NCBI GenBank assembly: GCA_900548505.1
Contig: URKI01000032.1
Coordinates: 1-25,899 of the forward strand
Direction: 5' to 3'
From: an uncultured Oscillibacter sp.
GTDB taxonomy: Bacteria > Bacillota > Clostridia > Oscillospirales > Oscillospiraceae
DNA: 25,899 nucleotides
Under the pieces are notes generated by a model that worked only from the letters and a program-made list of their open reading frames with translations, ran no database searches and had not been told where the DNA came from. Position 1 is the first letter of the stretch. The number at the start of each line of letters is the position of its first letter. The translations under genes and the position numbers were made by a program. Of this stretch, positions 1-7,410 are shown in pieces.

Positions 1-2
1 GG

Positions 3-719
3 CTGGCAGGGCTCATGGAGCCGCTTTTTCGGGTGGGCGGCGCGGGGGGCGCGGCGCTGGTGCTGGGCCTTGCGGGCGGCTACCCGGTGGGCGCCCGGAC
101 GGCGGCGGAGCTGTACACCGCCGGTTCCCTCAGCCGGGAGGAGGCGGAGCGGCTCCTCTGCTTTGCCAACAACTCCAACCCCGTCTTTCTCATCAGCGTC
201 CTTGGCGTGGGTGTGTTTGGCTCCGTGCGGACCGGCGTGTGGCTCTGGCTCATCCATATACTCTGCGCCCTTTTGACGGGGCTTTTCTTCCGCGGGAATG
301 GAAGTTCCTTTGGACGCCAGTATGTGAAAAGGCAATCCGCTTCACAGAATATCTCCTTTTCCACCGCCCTGGTACAGTCCGTCCGGGAGGGAGTGGGGGC
401 CATTTTGTCCGTCTGCGCCTTTGTGGTGTTCTTCTACGTGCTCTCCCGGCCGCTGCTCTCCCTGGGTGGGACAGCTGGTACCGTGGCCGTAGGCATCACG
501 GAGCTTTTTTCCCTGACGCCGCTGCTGATGCCGGACCGCATGGGCTTTGCCCTGGCCGCCGCCATGTCCGGCTGGGGCGGCCTCTCCGTGCTGTGCCAGA
601 CGGCGGCCGTGGTGGAGAAGAGCGGTCTTTCCATGGGCCGTGCCGCCGCGGGCAAGGCCGTCCACGGCCTGCTCTCGGGGCTGCTGGGCTGGCTGCTGGC
701 CGGGTATGTGCTGGCATAA
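3..719 (+). CDS. ylbJ: Sporulation integral membrane protein, YlbJ-like (5' truncated)
   Basis: The reading frame is open through the first base of the window (Leu-Ala-Gly-Leu before the first Met), so this is the C-terminal part of a longer protein; YlbJ proteins are usually about 400 residues. It shows the family's hallmarks: a GGYPVGA turn after a hydrophobic segment, then SLSREEAERLL, then FANNSNPVFL and a glycine-rich membrane segment. Several further hydrophobic segments follow to the C terminus, including one near the end (LLSGLLGWLLAGYVLA). YlbJ is a polytopic membrane protein needed for normal spore development in Bacillus, related to nucleoside-recognition (Gate) membrane proteins; its molecular function is not firmly known. 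The Met at position 15 lies inside the conserved region and is unlikely to be the true start. It is the only gene before the minus-strand nucleoside block and is followed by a hairpin. The call rests on motif recognition only. Confidence 0.75.
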   Translation: MAGLMEPLFRVGGAGGAALVLGLAGGYPVGARTAAELYTAGSLSREEAERLLCFANNSNPVFLISVLGVGVFGSVRTGVWLWLIHILCALLTGLFFRGNGSSFGRQYVKRQSASQNISFSTALVQSVREGVGAILSVCAFVVFFYVLSRPLLSLGGTAGTVAVGITELFSLTPLLMPDRMGFALAAAMSGWGGLSVLCQTAAVVEKSGLSMGRAAAGKAVHGLLSGLLGWLLAGYVLA

Positions 720-759
720 CAATACCCTCCGCTGCCAATTTCGACAACGGAGGGTATTG
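720..759 (+). terminator. Hairpin between ylbJ-like gene and the convergent permease
   Basis: A perfect 12-bp inverted repeat (CAATACCCTCCG / CGGAGGGTATTG) with a 16-base loop begins on the last base of the upstream gene's stop codon and is followed by TTTCG. The U-run is short, so it is a moderate terminator for the plus-strand gene. It also lies just past the end of the convergent permease gene, but on that strand it lacks a U-run. Confidence 0.6.
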
Positions 760-784
760 TTTCGTCAATATTCTACAATTTGTA

Positions 785-1726
785 TCATCTTTGTCCCTTG
801 TCGTAAGGGATGCCCTCTGCCTTGGGCGCCCGGGACTTCTGGGAGGTGAACGCCAGAACCACCAGGGAGATGATATAGGGCAGCATGTTGTACACAGAGC
901 TGGGCAGGTTCAGCGCCTGCAGCACGTCAAAGCCGGAGTACACATTGCCCAGGGCCCGGAAGAAGCCGAACAGGATAGCCGCCAGGGCGATACGGGTGGG
1001 CTTCCACTGGCCAAAGATCATAACGGCCAGGGCCAGGAAGCCGAAGCCCGCCACGCCGTTTTCAAATTTCCACTCGCTGACGCCGGCGGTGATATACACG
1101 ATGCCGCCCAGGCCGCCCAGTACGCCGGAGATCATGACGCCGGCATAGCGCATCTTATAGACGTTGATGCCCACGCTGTCCGCCGCCTGAGGATGCTCGC
1201 CGCAGGCCATGAGCCGCAGGCCGAACCGGGTCTTGTACAGCGTCACATAGGCGATGACCAGCGCCGCCGCGGCCATCAGCATGAACCAGTTGAACTCAAA
1301 GGAGCCGATGTTCACCAAAAAGGCCTTCTTGGGCTCGATGTACTGGATGGTGGAGGAGACGTTGTCCACGCTCTCGGCGGTGTTCATGGCCTTGACGAAC
1401 ACGGTGGCCGCCGCGGTGCCCAGCAGGTTCATGGCGGTACCCACCAGGGTCTGGTCGGCCTTGAAGTTGATGGCCGCCACTGCCAGCAGCAGCGAATAGA
1501 GGAGGCCCAGCAGCATGCTGGCCAGCGTCACCAGCAAAATGATGACCGGGGCCGATGTGCCGGCAGGCAGGAACTTCATCATCAGCGCGCCGCCCAGGGC
1601 GCCCATGACCATGATGCCCTCCAGGCCGATGTTGATGACGCCGGAGTGCTCAGAGAAGCATCCGCCCAGCGCCACCAATACCAGAACGGAGGCGAAAATC
1701 AGCGTATATTGCAGAAGCAGTGTCAT
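785..1726 (-). CDS. Nucleoside ABC transporter permease (NupQ/NupC-type)
   Basis: This is a 313-residue polytopic membrane protein of the BPD_transp_2 (LivH/RbsC-like) permease family and closely resembles the second permease of BMP-type nucleoside importers (NupQ of Bacillus, NupC of Lactococcus). Early residues contain the family signature SGVINIGLEGIMVMGALGGAL, followed by alternating hydrophobic segments. It would pair with the neighbouring larger permease to form the channel across the cytoplasmic membrane, powered by the duplicated ATPase upstream. Its ATG overlaps the TGA of the preceding permease by four bases (ATGA), and GGGAGG sits about ten bases upstream, so translation is coupled. 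It is the last gene of the import block. Nucleoside specificity is inferred from the adjacent BMP lipoprotein, deoD and deoC. Confidence 0.9.
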   Translation of the reverse strand: MTLLLQYTLIFASVLVLVALGGCFSEHSGVINIGLEGIMVMGALGGALMMKFLPAGTSAPVIILLVTLASMLLGLLYSLLLAVAAINFKADQTLVGTAMNLLGTAAATVFVKAMNTAESVDNVSSTIQYIEPKKAFLVNIGSFEFNWFMLMAAAALVIAYVTLYKTRFGLRLMACGEHPQAADSVGINVYKMRYAGVMISGVLGGLGGIVYITAGVSEWKFENGVAGFGFLALAVMIFGQWKPTRIALAAILFGFFRALGNVYSGFDVLQALNLPSSVYNMLPYIISLVVLAFTSQKSRAPKAEGIPYDKGQR

Positions 1727-2865
1727 TTCGTCTCGCCTCCCTTCCCGTGATCCGCTTCCCGCTGGGCGCGCTTTTCATCCCGGCGGTCCAGACGCTGGTT
1801 GAGGATATACTTGAAGAACAGCACGAAGCTGCAGAGGTAAATGATGATGGCGGAGATAAAGTCGGAGATCTGGGCGGAGTACATGGTCTTATCCACGTAG
1901 GCGCCGCCGTTGGTGATGTGCTGGATAAAGAGGGACGAGAGCACGGCGCCGATGGGATGGAGGCCGCCCAGGAATGCAGCGGCGATGCCGTTGAAGCCCA
2001 TGGCGGGGATGGCCGACTGAGTGCACTGCCACTGCTCGAAACCGGTCAGGTACAGCATGGCAGCACCCATGGCGGCAAGACCCCCGGAGATGGCCATGGT
2101 GAGGATCAGGTTGCGCTTTTCCGCCATGCCGCAGTACTTGGCGGCAAACTTGTTGCAGCCGGTGGCCTTGAGCTCATAGCCCAGCTTCGTCTTGTCCAGC
2201 AGCACCCACACACCCACAGCCACCAGTACCGCCAGGGGAATTGCAATGGTCACATACTGGTTGTTGCTGAAGAGGGCACCCAGGCCCAGGCTCGGCAGCA
2301 GGGCGTCCGGATTGACGGTGGAGATGTTCACCGTATAGGGGCTGGTGGGCTCTTTCACGCCGGTGAGGATGGTGTTCACCAAATACAGGCTGATCCAGTT
2401 GAGCATGATGCAGGAGATGACCTCATTGACGTTGCAGTAGGCCTTCAAAATGCCGGAAGCGGCGCCCAGCAGCGCGCCCGCCACGATGGCCACCAGCATG
2501 CACACATACCAGGGCATGCCCCAGGCCAGGGCGCAGTAGAGGCTGGCGCCGGCGCCAACCACGTACTGACCCGCGGCGCCGATGTTGAAAAGGCCCACTT
2601 TATAGGCAAAAAGAACCGATAAACTGCACATCAGCAGGGGTGCGGTCTTGGCCAGGGTGTTGCCCAGGTACTTGAGCTGGGCGGTAGAGCGGGAATAGGT
2701 CATGAAGTTTTTGACGATGGTCAAAATGGCCTCTCCCGCGCCGCTGGGATTGATGAGCAGCAGGGCGATGTAGCCGATGAGGAGGCCCAGCAAAATGCAA
2801 AGCAGCGACGCCAGCAGTGACTGGACCGCGCCGTTTCGCAAAAGCGATGTCTTTTCCTTTTTCAC
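1723..2865 (-). CDS. Nucleoside ABC transporter permease (NupP/NupB-type)
   Basis: This 380-residue polytopic permease belongs to the same family as its downstream partner but has the longer N terminus typical of the NupP/NupB/YufP subunit. Visible family features include GNTLAKTAPLLMCSLSVLFAYKVG, the short FNIGAAGQY motif near residue 93 and the EVISCIMLNWISLYL segment. It starts with GTG, chosen because AAGGAGG lies about eight bases upstream, directly after the ATPase stop codon; the two genes are separated by three bases. Its C-terminal tail is rich in Lys, Arg and Glu and is probably cytoplasmic. It forms a heterodimeric channel with the downstream permease. The function is well supported by gene order: binding protein, ATPase, large permease, small permease. 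Confidence 0.9.
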   Translation of the reverse strand: MKKEKTSLLRNGAVQSLLASLLCILLGLLIGYIALLLINPSGAGEAILTIVKNFMTYSRSTAQLKYLGNTLAKTAPLLMCSLSVLFAYKVGLFNIGAAGQYVVGAGASLYCALAWGMPWYVCMLVAIVAGALLGAASGILKAYCNVNEVISCIMLNWISLYLVNTILTGVKEPTSPYTVNISTVNPDALLPSLGLGALFSNNQYVTIAIPLAVLVAVGVWVLLDKTKLGYELKATGCNKFAAKYCGMAEKRNLILTMAISGGLAAMGAAMLYLTGFEQWQCTQSAIPAMGFNGIAAAFLGGLHPIGAVLSSLFIQHITNGGAYVDKTMYSAQISDFISAIIIYLCSFVLFFKYILNQRLDRRDEKRAQREADHGKGGETK

Positions 2866-2868
2866 TGC

Positions 2869-4407
2869 TTACGCCTCCTTCCGCTTCGCGCCGGCCATGT
2901 ACAGGCCAAGCTCTTCCACCGTGGTGGTCTTGGGGTCCAGCTCGCCCACGATCTCGCCCTCGTACATGACGAGGATGCGGTCGCTGAGTGCCATGACCTC
3001 ATCCAGCTCCAGGCTCACCAGCAGCACGCCTTTGCCACTGTCCCGCTGGGAGACGATCTGCTTGTGGATGTACTCGATGGCGCCCACGTCCAGGCCACGG
3101 GTGGGCTGGACGGCAATGAGCAGCTCCGGGTCCTTGTCGATCTCCCGGGCGATGATGGCCTTTTGCTGGTTGCCGCCGGACATGCTGCGGGCCACGGTAA
3201 CGGGGCCCTGGCCGGAGCGCACGTCGTACTGCTCGATGAGCCGGGAGGCATAGGAGCGGATGGCCCGGCGCTTGAGGAAGCCGGTCTTGGTGACAAACTC
3301 CGGCTCAAAGTACCGCTGGAGCACCATATTGTCCTCCAGGGAGTAGTCCAGCACCAGACCGTGCTTGTGGCGGTCCTCCGGGATGTGGCTCATGCCCATG
3401 GTGGAGCGGCGGCGGATGGAGGCGTGGGTGATGTCCTCGCCCCGCAGGCAGATGCGGCCGCTCTTGGCAGCCTCCAGGCCCGTCAGGCCGTAGACCAGCT
3501 CCGTCTGGCCGTTGCCGTCGATGCCTGCGATGCAGACGATCTCACCGGCCCGGACCGTAAAGGAGACATTCTTGACTGCGTTGTTGTTGTGGGACTTGGA
3601 GGCGATGGTGAGCCCCTCCACCTCCAGGATGGTTTCGCCGGGCTTGGCGGGCTCCTTATGGACCACGAACTCCACGTCGCGGCCCACCATCATCCGGCTG
3701 AGCTCTTCCCGGGAGGTCTCTGCGATATTGACGGTGCCGATGTACTTGCCCTTGCGCAGCACGGAGCAGCGGTCGGCCACCTCCATGATCTCGTTGAGCT
3801 TGTGGGAGATAAAGAGGATGGACTTACCCTCGGCAGCCAGGGAGCGCATGATCTGCATGAGCTCTTCGACCTCCTGGGGCGTGAGGACAGCGGTGGGCTC
3901 GTCGAAAATGAGGATCTCATTGTCCCGGTAGAGCATCTTCAGGATCTCTGTGCGCTGCTGCATGCCCACGGTGATATCCTCCACCAGGGCGTCCGGGTCC
4001 ACGTGCAGCCCGTACTTCTCGCTCAGAGCCATGACCTTTTTGCGGGCCTCGCCCTTTTGCAAAAAGCCGTGGCGGCAGGGCTCCACGCCCATGATGATAT
4101 TGTCCAGCACCGTGAAGCACTCCACCAGCTTGAAGTGCTGGTGGACCATGCCGATGCCCAGGGCGTTGGCGTCATTGGGATCGCGGATCTCCACTTCCTG
4201 TCCGTCCTTTTTGATGACGCCCTCCTCCGGGCGGTACAGTCCGAACAGCACGCTCATCAGCGTGGACTTGCCAGCGCCGTTTTCGCCCAGCAGGGCATGG
4301 ATCTCCCCTTTTTTCAATTGCAGCGTAATATCGTCATTGGCCACAATGCCGGGAAAGCGCTTGGTGATGTGCAGCATTTCAATGGCATATGGATGTTCCA
4401 AGTTCAC
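2869..4407 (-). CDS. Nucleoside ABC transporter ATP-binding protein (NupO/NupA-type, two NBDs)
   Basis: This is a 512-residue ATPase made of two tandem nucleotide-binding domains, as in other BMP-type importers and the RbsA/MglA family. The first domain has a Walker A GENGAGKST near residues 41-49, a Q-loop (VHQHFKL), the signature region DITVGMQQR and Walker B LIFDEPTAVLTP. The second has a degenerate Walker A (GIDGNGQTE) but a good signature (MSGGNQQK), which is normal for the family. It energises the two downstream permeases. The start is uncertain: the annotated GTG has GGAGG only two bases upstream, whereas a TTG two codons later (ending at 4399) has ideal eight-base spacing. A sigma-A promoter of its own lies upstream, after a terminator that separates it from the lipoprotein gene. 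Confidence 0.92.
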   Translation of the reverse strand: MNLEHPYAIEMLHITKRFPGIVANDDITLQLKKGEIHALLGENGAGKSTLMSVLFGLYRPEEGVIKKDGQEVEIRDPNDANALGIGMVHQHFKLVECFTVLDNIIMGVEPCRHGFLQKGEARKKVMALSEKYGLHVDPDALVEDITVGMQQRTEILKMLYRDNEILIFDEPTAVLTPQEVEELMQIMRSLAAEGKSILFISHKLNEIMEVADRCSVLRKGKYIGTVNIAETSREELSRMMVGRDVEFVVHKEPAKPGETILEVEGLTIASKSHNNNAVKNVSFTVRAGEIVCIAGIDGNGQTELVYGLTGLEAAKSGRICLRGEDITHASIRRRSTMGMSHIPEDRHKHGLVLDYSLEDNMVLQRYFEPEFVTKTGFLKRRAIRSYASRLIEQYDVRSGQGPVTVARSMSGGNQQKAIIAREIDKDPELLIAVQPTRGLDVGAIEYIHKQIVSQRDSGKGVLLVSLELDEVMALSDRILVMYEGEIVGELDPKTTTVEELGLYMAGAKRKEA

Positions 4408-4451
4408 GACCTCCCCCTTCTTCCTGTTTTTTTCACATAGGGTTATGCTTT

Positions 4452-4480
4452 ATTGTACTATATTTCCCCTTATAATTCAA
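4452..4480 (-). promoter_or_regulatory. Sigma-A promoter for the nucleoside importer ATPase
   Basis: On the minus strand, TTGAAT and TACAAT are separated by exactly 17 bases, in an AT-rich stretch about 45 bases ahead of the ATPase start. It lies downstream of the lipoprotein terminator, so the ATPase-permease genes can be transcribed independently. Confidence 0.65.
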
Positions 4481-4502
4481 AACAAAGTTGCGGGAAACAG
4501 AA

Positions 4503-4535
4503 AAAAAGAGGACGGGAAACTCCCGTCCTCTTTTT
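4503..4535 (-). terminator. Terminator after the BMP lipoprotein gene
   Basis: The stem is GAGGACGGGA / TCCCGTCCTC with a three-base loop, flanked by A and T tracts on both sides, so it has a U-run on either strand. It lies 13 bases past the lipoprotein stop codon. Placed inside a transport operon, it would make the binding protein more abundant than the membrane components. Confidence 0.85.
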
Positions 4536-4548
4536 GATGCAGGGGTGA

Positions 4549-5691
4549 TTACTTGATGTTGCCGTACTCGTTGACCGTGACAGCAGTGGTCGCGGGCATG
4601 GCGGTGGTGTCGTTGGAGACGGTGATGGTGCCGTCGAACATGCTCTTCACCAGTTCCTTGTAGTTATCCTGGGTGAAGGTGTCGGTCCACTGAGTGGACT
4701 CCATGGGCAGCTGGACATAGTTGGCGGTGGGATCGTCACCGGACACCAGGCCCAGAGTCTCGATCTTGCCGCCGTAGTTGGCGAAGTTGCCAGCAGCGAT
4801 CTCGCTGAGGATGTGCTCCACGGTGGGAGCCAGACCCTTCATAGCGGAGGTAACGGTCATACCCTCGCCGTAGCCGCCGTCGATGATGCCGGCCTGGTCC
4901 ACGTCCACGCCGATGACCTTGCCGCCGACCTTGGCAGCAGCCTCAGCCGCGGAGGTGTAGATGCCGCCGCCGCAGGCGAACACGACTTCCACACCCAGGG
5001 TCTGATACCAGTTGTCCATGTAAGCGGTGATGTCGGCGTCGCCGGCGAAGGCGTTGCCGTAGACATACTCCACAGTAGCAGTGGTGCCCAGATCGGCAGC
5101 CGCAGCGTCAGCGCCCTGAACGAAGCCGTAGCCATAGCGGACCACAGCGGGGACAGCCATGCCGCCCAGGAAGCCCAGGTGGGTGTAGCCCATCTTCACA
5201 GCAGCGTAGCCGGCCATGTAGCCGCACAGCTCTTCCTGATACACAGCGCAGTACACGTTGGAGGGCAGGGTGTAGTCACCCAGGTCGCCCTCGCCCACGT
5301 CCAGCGCCACGAAGGTCACGTCGGGATAGGTCTCGGCGGTCTCCTTGATGGTGTCAGCGAAAGCATAGCCGGGCATCACGATGACAGTGTAGCCCTCATC
5401 CACAGCGGACTCGACCATGGCCACGCGCTCGGCGGTGGAGTCACCGGCGGGCTTGAAGTAGTTGAACGTGACGCCGTTGGCCTCGCAGTAAGCCTTGCAG
5501 GCCTCGTAGGTGGTCTGGTTGAAAGACTGGTCGGTAATGTCACCGTAGTCGGTGATCATGGCGACGCTGAAATCAGCGGTGCCCTCAGCGGGAGTCTCGC
5601 CGCCCTCGGCGGGGGTCTCCTCCTTGCTGCCGCAGGCAACCAGGGACAGGGACATCACCAATGCAAGCGTCAAAGCAAGAAACTTCTTCAT
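4549..5691 (-). CDS. BMP-family nucleoside-binding lipoprotein (NupN/BmpA-type)
   Basis: This is a 380-residue extracellular solute-binding lipoprotein of the basic membrane protein (PnrA/Med/BmpA) family. Residues 1-20 are a lipoprotein signal (MKK, hydrophobic core) ending in the lipobox L-V-A-C with Cys20 as lipid anchor. A short Glu/Gly/Pro/Thr linker follows, then the mature domain: AMITDYGDITDQSFNQ, typical of the family's first strand, with VGEGDLGDYTLPSNVY, FLGGMAVPAVVRYGYGF and VIGVDVDQ further on. It captures nucleosides and delivers them to the adjacent permeases. Upstream are AAGGAAGG, an extended -10 promoter and a cluster of inverted repeats. It has its own terminator before the ATPase gene. 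Ligand identity (purine versus pyrimidine) cannot be read from the sequence; deoD next door favours purine nucleosides. Confidence 0.93.
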   Translation of the reverse strand: MKKFLALTLALVMSLSLVACGSKEETPAEGGETPAEGTADFSVAMITDYGDITDQSFNQTTYEACKAYCEANGVTFNYFKPAGDSTAERVAMVESAVDEGYTVIVMPGYAFADTIKETAETYPDVTFVALDVGEGDLGDYTLPSNVYCAVYQEELCGYMAGYAAVKMGYTHLGFLGGMAVPAVVRYGYGFVQGADAAAADLGTTATVEYVYGNAFAGDADITAYMDNWYQTLGVEVVFACGGGIYTSAAEAAAKVGGKVIGVDVDQAGIIDGGYGEGMTVTSAMKGLAPTVEHILSEIAAGNFANYGGKIETLGLVSGDDPTANYVQLPMESTQWTDTFTQDNYKELVKSMFDGTITVSNDTTAMPATTAVTVNEYGNIK

Positions 5692-5731
5692 TGGAATCTA
5701 CCTTCCTTCAAATTGTTTGATCTCTCCATAT

Positions 5732-5756
5732 GGACAGATCTGTCCTTGCAGGACAG
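5732..5756 (-). promoter_or_regulatory. Overlapping GGACAG/CTGTCC inverted repeats (candidate operator)
   Basis: Three copies of the six-base half-site GGACAG, in alternating orientation, make two overlapping palindromes: GGACAG-AT-CTGTCC (perfect, 14 bp) and CTGTCC-TTGCA-GGACAG. They sit directly downstream of the -10 box, over the expected transcription start of the lipoprotein gene. The position suits a repressor operator; the regulator is unknown. As RNA, one pair could also form a short 5' hairpin. Confidence 0.5.
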
Positions 5757-5760
5757 CCCT

Positions 5761-5788
5761 ATTATATCATTCTTTACATGGATTTCAA
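5761..5788 (-). promoter_or_regulatory. Extended -10 promoter for the BMP lipoprotein
   Basis: On the minus strand, TTGAAA and TATAAT are 16 bases apart, with TG one base before the -10 hexamer (extended -10). The region is AT-rich compared with its surroundings and lies about 70 bases from the lipoprotein ATG. Confidence 0.75.
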
Positions 5789-5870
5789 TCAATTTTCACA
5801 TTTGTTTTCCTTTTGTCCATATTTTTGGTCAAAAAGGAAAATTTTTAACGGCAAACACAGGACTTGTCCG

Positions 5871-6590
5871 TCAGCCCTTTTTGTCCATCTCCACAGCCAC
5901 GCCCAGGGCGATCTCCATCATGCGGGTGAAGGTGGTCTGCCGCTCAGCGGGAGGCAGCTCCTCCCCGGTGACCAGGCTGTCGGAGATGGTGCACATGGCC
6001 AGGGCACGCTTGCCCGCCTCGGCGGCGTTATAGTAGAGAGCCGCGGCCTCCATCTCGATGGCCAGCACGCCCATCTCGCCCCACTTCATGGTGTCGCCGG
6101 CCTTGTTGTAAAACACGTCGGAGCTGAGAAGGTTGCCCACCGGGGGCTCCACGCCCATGCGCCGGGCCACGGCCACCGCCGTCTCCAGCAGGGTGAAGTC
6201 CGCGATGGGGGCGAAAGTACCGCCCAGGCCGAACTGGTGGGCGTAGTTGGAATCCGTGCAGGCACCCTGGGCCAGTACCACATCCCGCAGCTTGAGCTTG
6301 GGGGAGATGGCGCCGGCGGAGCCGATGCGGATGATGTTGTCCACATCGTAGACGTGGAACAGCTCATGGGAATAGATGCCGATGGAGGGCATGCCCATGC
6401 CGGAGGCCATGACGGACACCCGGGTGCCCTGATAGGTGCCGGTGTAGCCCTGGATGCCCCGGACATTGTTCACCAGCTGGGCGTTTTCCAGGAACGTCTC
6501 GGCGATGAACTTGGCCCGCAGGGGATCGCCGGGCATCAGAACGGTTTTTGCGAACGCGCCGGAGGCGGCTTCATTGTGCGGTGTACCCAT
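5871..6590 (-). CDS. deoD: Purine-nucleoside phosphorylase, DeoD type
   Basis: This 239-residue enzyme reversibly phosphorolyses purine (deoxy)nucleosides to the free base and (deoxy)ribose-1-phosphate in the cytoplasm. It has the hexameric, trimeric-fold DeoD pattern: the phosphate-binding MPGDPLRAKFIAE near the N terminus, the IRIGSAGAI strand, IEMEAAALY (nucleoside-binding Met-Glu) and SDSLVTGEE. The Asp in the last motif falls at residue 204, the same number as the catalytic acid of the E. coli enzyme. The length matches the family. The ATG has GGAGG about ten bases upstream, overlapping the end of deoC; five bases separate the genes, so the two are co-transcribed. No clear terminator follows it before the lipoprotein promoter, so read-through into the importer is possible. 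Confidence 0.96.
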   Translation of the reverse strand: MGTPHNEAASGAFAKTVLMPGDPLRAKFIAETFLENAQLVNNVRGIQGYTGTYQGTRVSVMASGMGMPSIGIYSHELFHVYDVDNIIRIGSAGAISPKLKLRDVVLAQGACTDSNYAHQFGLGGTFAPIADFTLLETAVAVARRMGVEPPVGNLLSSDVFYNKAGDTMKWGEMGVLAIEMEAAALYYNAAEAGKRALAMCTISDSLVTGEELPPAERQTTFTRMMEIALGVAVEMDKKG

Positions 6591-6595
6591 ATCTC

Positions 6596-7252
6596 TTAAC
6601 CCTCCATGGCCTTCACGGCCTTGACGATGCGGCTGGTGCCCAGTCGGGAGGCGCCCAGGGCGATAAAGTCCTCGGCGTCCTTCAGGTCGGCGATGCCGCC
6701 GGCGGCCTTGATCTTCACATTGGGGCCCACATGCTTTGCAAAGAGGGCCACATCCTCCCGGGTGGCGCCGCCGGTGCCGAAGCCCGTGGAGGTCTTGATA
6801 TAGTCAGCGCCGGAGTCGGTGACGATCTCACACATCTTGATCTTTTCCTCGTCGGTGAGGAAGCAGCACTCGATGATGACCTTCAAAAGCTTTCCGCCGC
6901 AGGCCTCCTTGATGGCCCGGATCTCTCCCAGCAGCTCATCCCACTTCTTATCCTTGACCCAGCCCAGGTTGATGACCATGTCCACTTCGTCCGCGCCGTT
7001 TTTTACAGCGTCGGCAGCCATGAAGCACTTGGCCGCGGTGGTGTCGTAGCCGTTGGGGAATCCGATGACCGTGCAGATGGGCAGCTTGCCCGCCACATAC
7101 TCTGCCGCCTGGGCCACGTAGCTTGCGGGGATGCATACGCTGGCGCAGCCGTACTTCATTCCGTCGTCGCAGATGGCCCGGATCTCGTCCCAGGTGGCCG
7201 TCTGCCCAAGGAGCGTATGATCGCACTTGCTGAGGATCTTTTTCACTTCCAT
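6596..7252 (-). CDS. deoC: Deoxyribose-phosphate aldolase
   Basis: This 218-residue class I aldolase cleaves 2-deoxyribose-5-phosphate to acetaldehyde and glyceraldehyde-3-phosphate, feeding nucleoside sugar into glycolysis. Recognisable motifs are CDHTLLGQTAT at the N terminus, VCIPASYV, TVIGFPNGYDTTAAK, EVDMVINLG (catalytic Asp near residue 91), DYIKTSTGFGTGGAT (Schiff-base Lys about 153) and VKIKAAGGI (second catalytic Lys about 182). The length fits the shorter bacterial forms. The start is ATG with AAGGAG about ten bases upstream and a good extended -10 promoter further up. It is the first gene of the deoC-deoD unit. The phosphopentomutase that makes its substrate from DeoD's product is not in the window. 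Confidence 0.96.
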   Translation of the reverse strand: MEVKKILSKCDHTLLGQTATWDEIRAICDDGMKYGCASVCIPASYVAQAAEYVAGKLPICTVIGFPNGYDTTAAKCFMAADAVKNGADEVDMVINLGWVKDKKWDELLGEIRAIKEACGGKLLKVIIECCFLTDEEKIKMCEIVTDSGADYIKTSTGFGTGGATREDVALFAKHVGPNVKIKAAGGIADLKDAEDFIALGASRLGTSRIVKAVKAMEG

Positions 7253-7300
7253 TGCAATTTCTCCTTTATTGTTTGATACCGCACCGGCGCGGTTTGCGTC

Positions 7301-7316
7301 TATACGATGTAGTATA
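7301..7316 (-). promoter_or_regulatory. Inverted repeat over the deoC -10 box (candidate operator)
   Basis: TATAC and GTATA are arranged as a perfect 5-bp dyad with a six-base spacer, overlapping the deoC -10 hexamer. The position suits repression by a deoxynucleoside-responsive regulator, but no regulator is encoded next to it. The match is short and could be chance. Confidence 0.3.
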
Positions 7317-7339
7317 CCAGTTTTCCGAAAGGCTGTCCA
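7311..7339 (-). promoter_or_regulatory. Promoter for deoC-deoD
   Basis: On the minus strand, TGGACA and TATACT are spaced by 17 bases, and the -10 is preceded by TGG, giving an extended -10. It lies about 60 bases ahead of the deoC ATG and diverges from the protease promoter. Confidence 0.7.
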
Positions 7340-7351
7340 GCGCCCATGCCC

Positions 7352-7380
7352 TTGTCAGCCATGGCCGCCGGTGCTACAAT
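7352..7380 (+). promoter_or_regulatory. Promoter for the SLH/serine protease gene
   Basis: TTGTCA and TACAAT are spaced by exactly 17 bases, 30 bases ahead of the protease ATG. This is back to back with the deoC promoter. Confidence 0.65.
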
Positions 7381-7410
7381 GAGAATACTTTTTTCAATGG
7401 AGGAACCACC

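Noticed and set aside
5692..5870. Purine riboswitch ahead of the nucleoside lipoprotein
   Set aside because: The conserved three-way-junction core of purine riboswitches is not visible; only promoter elements and short DNA palindromes are.
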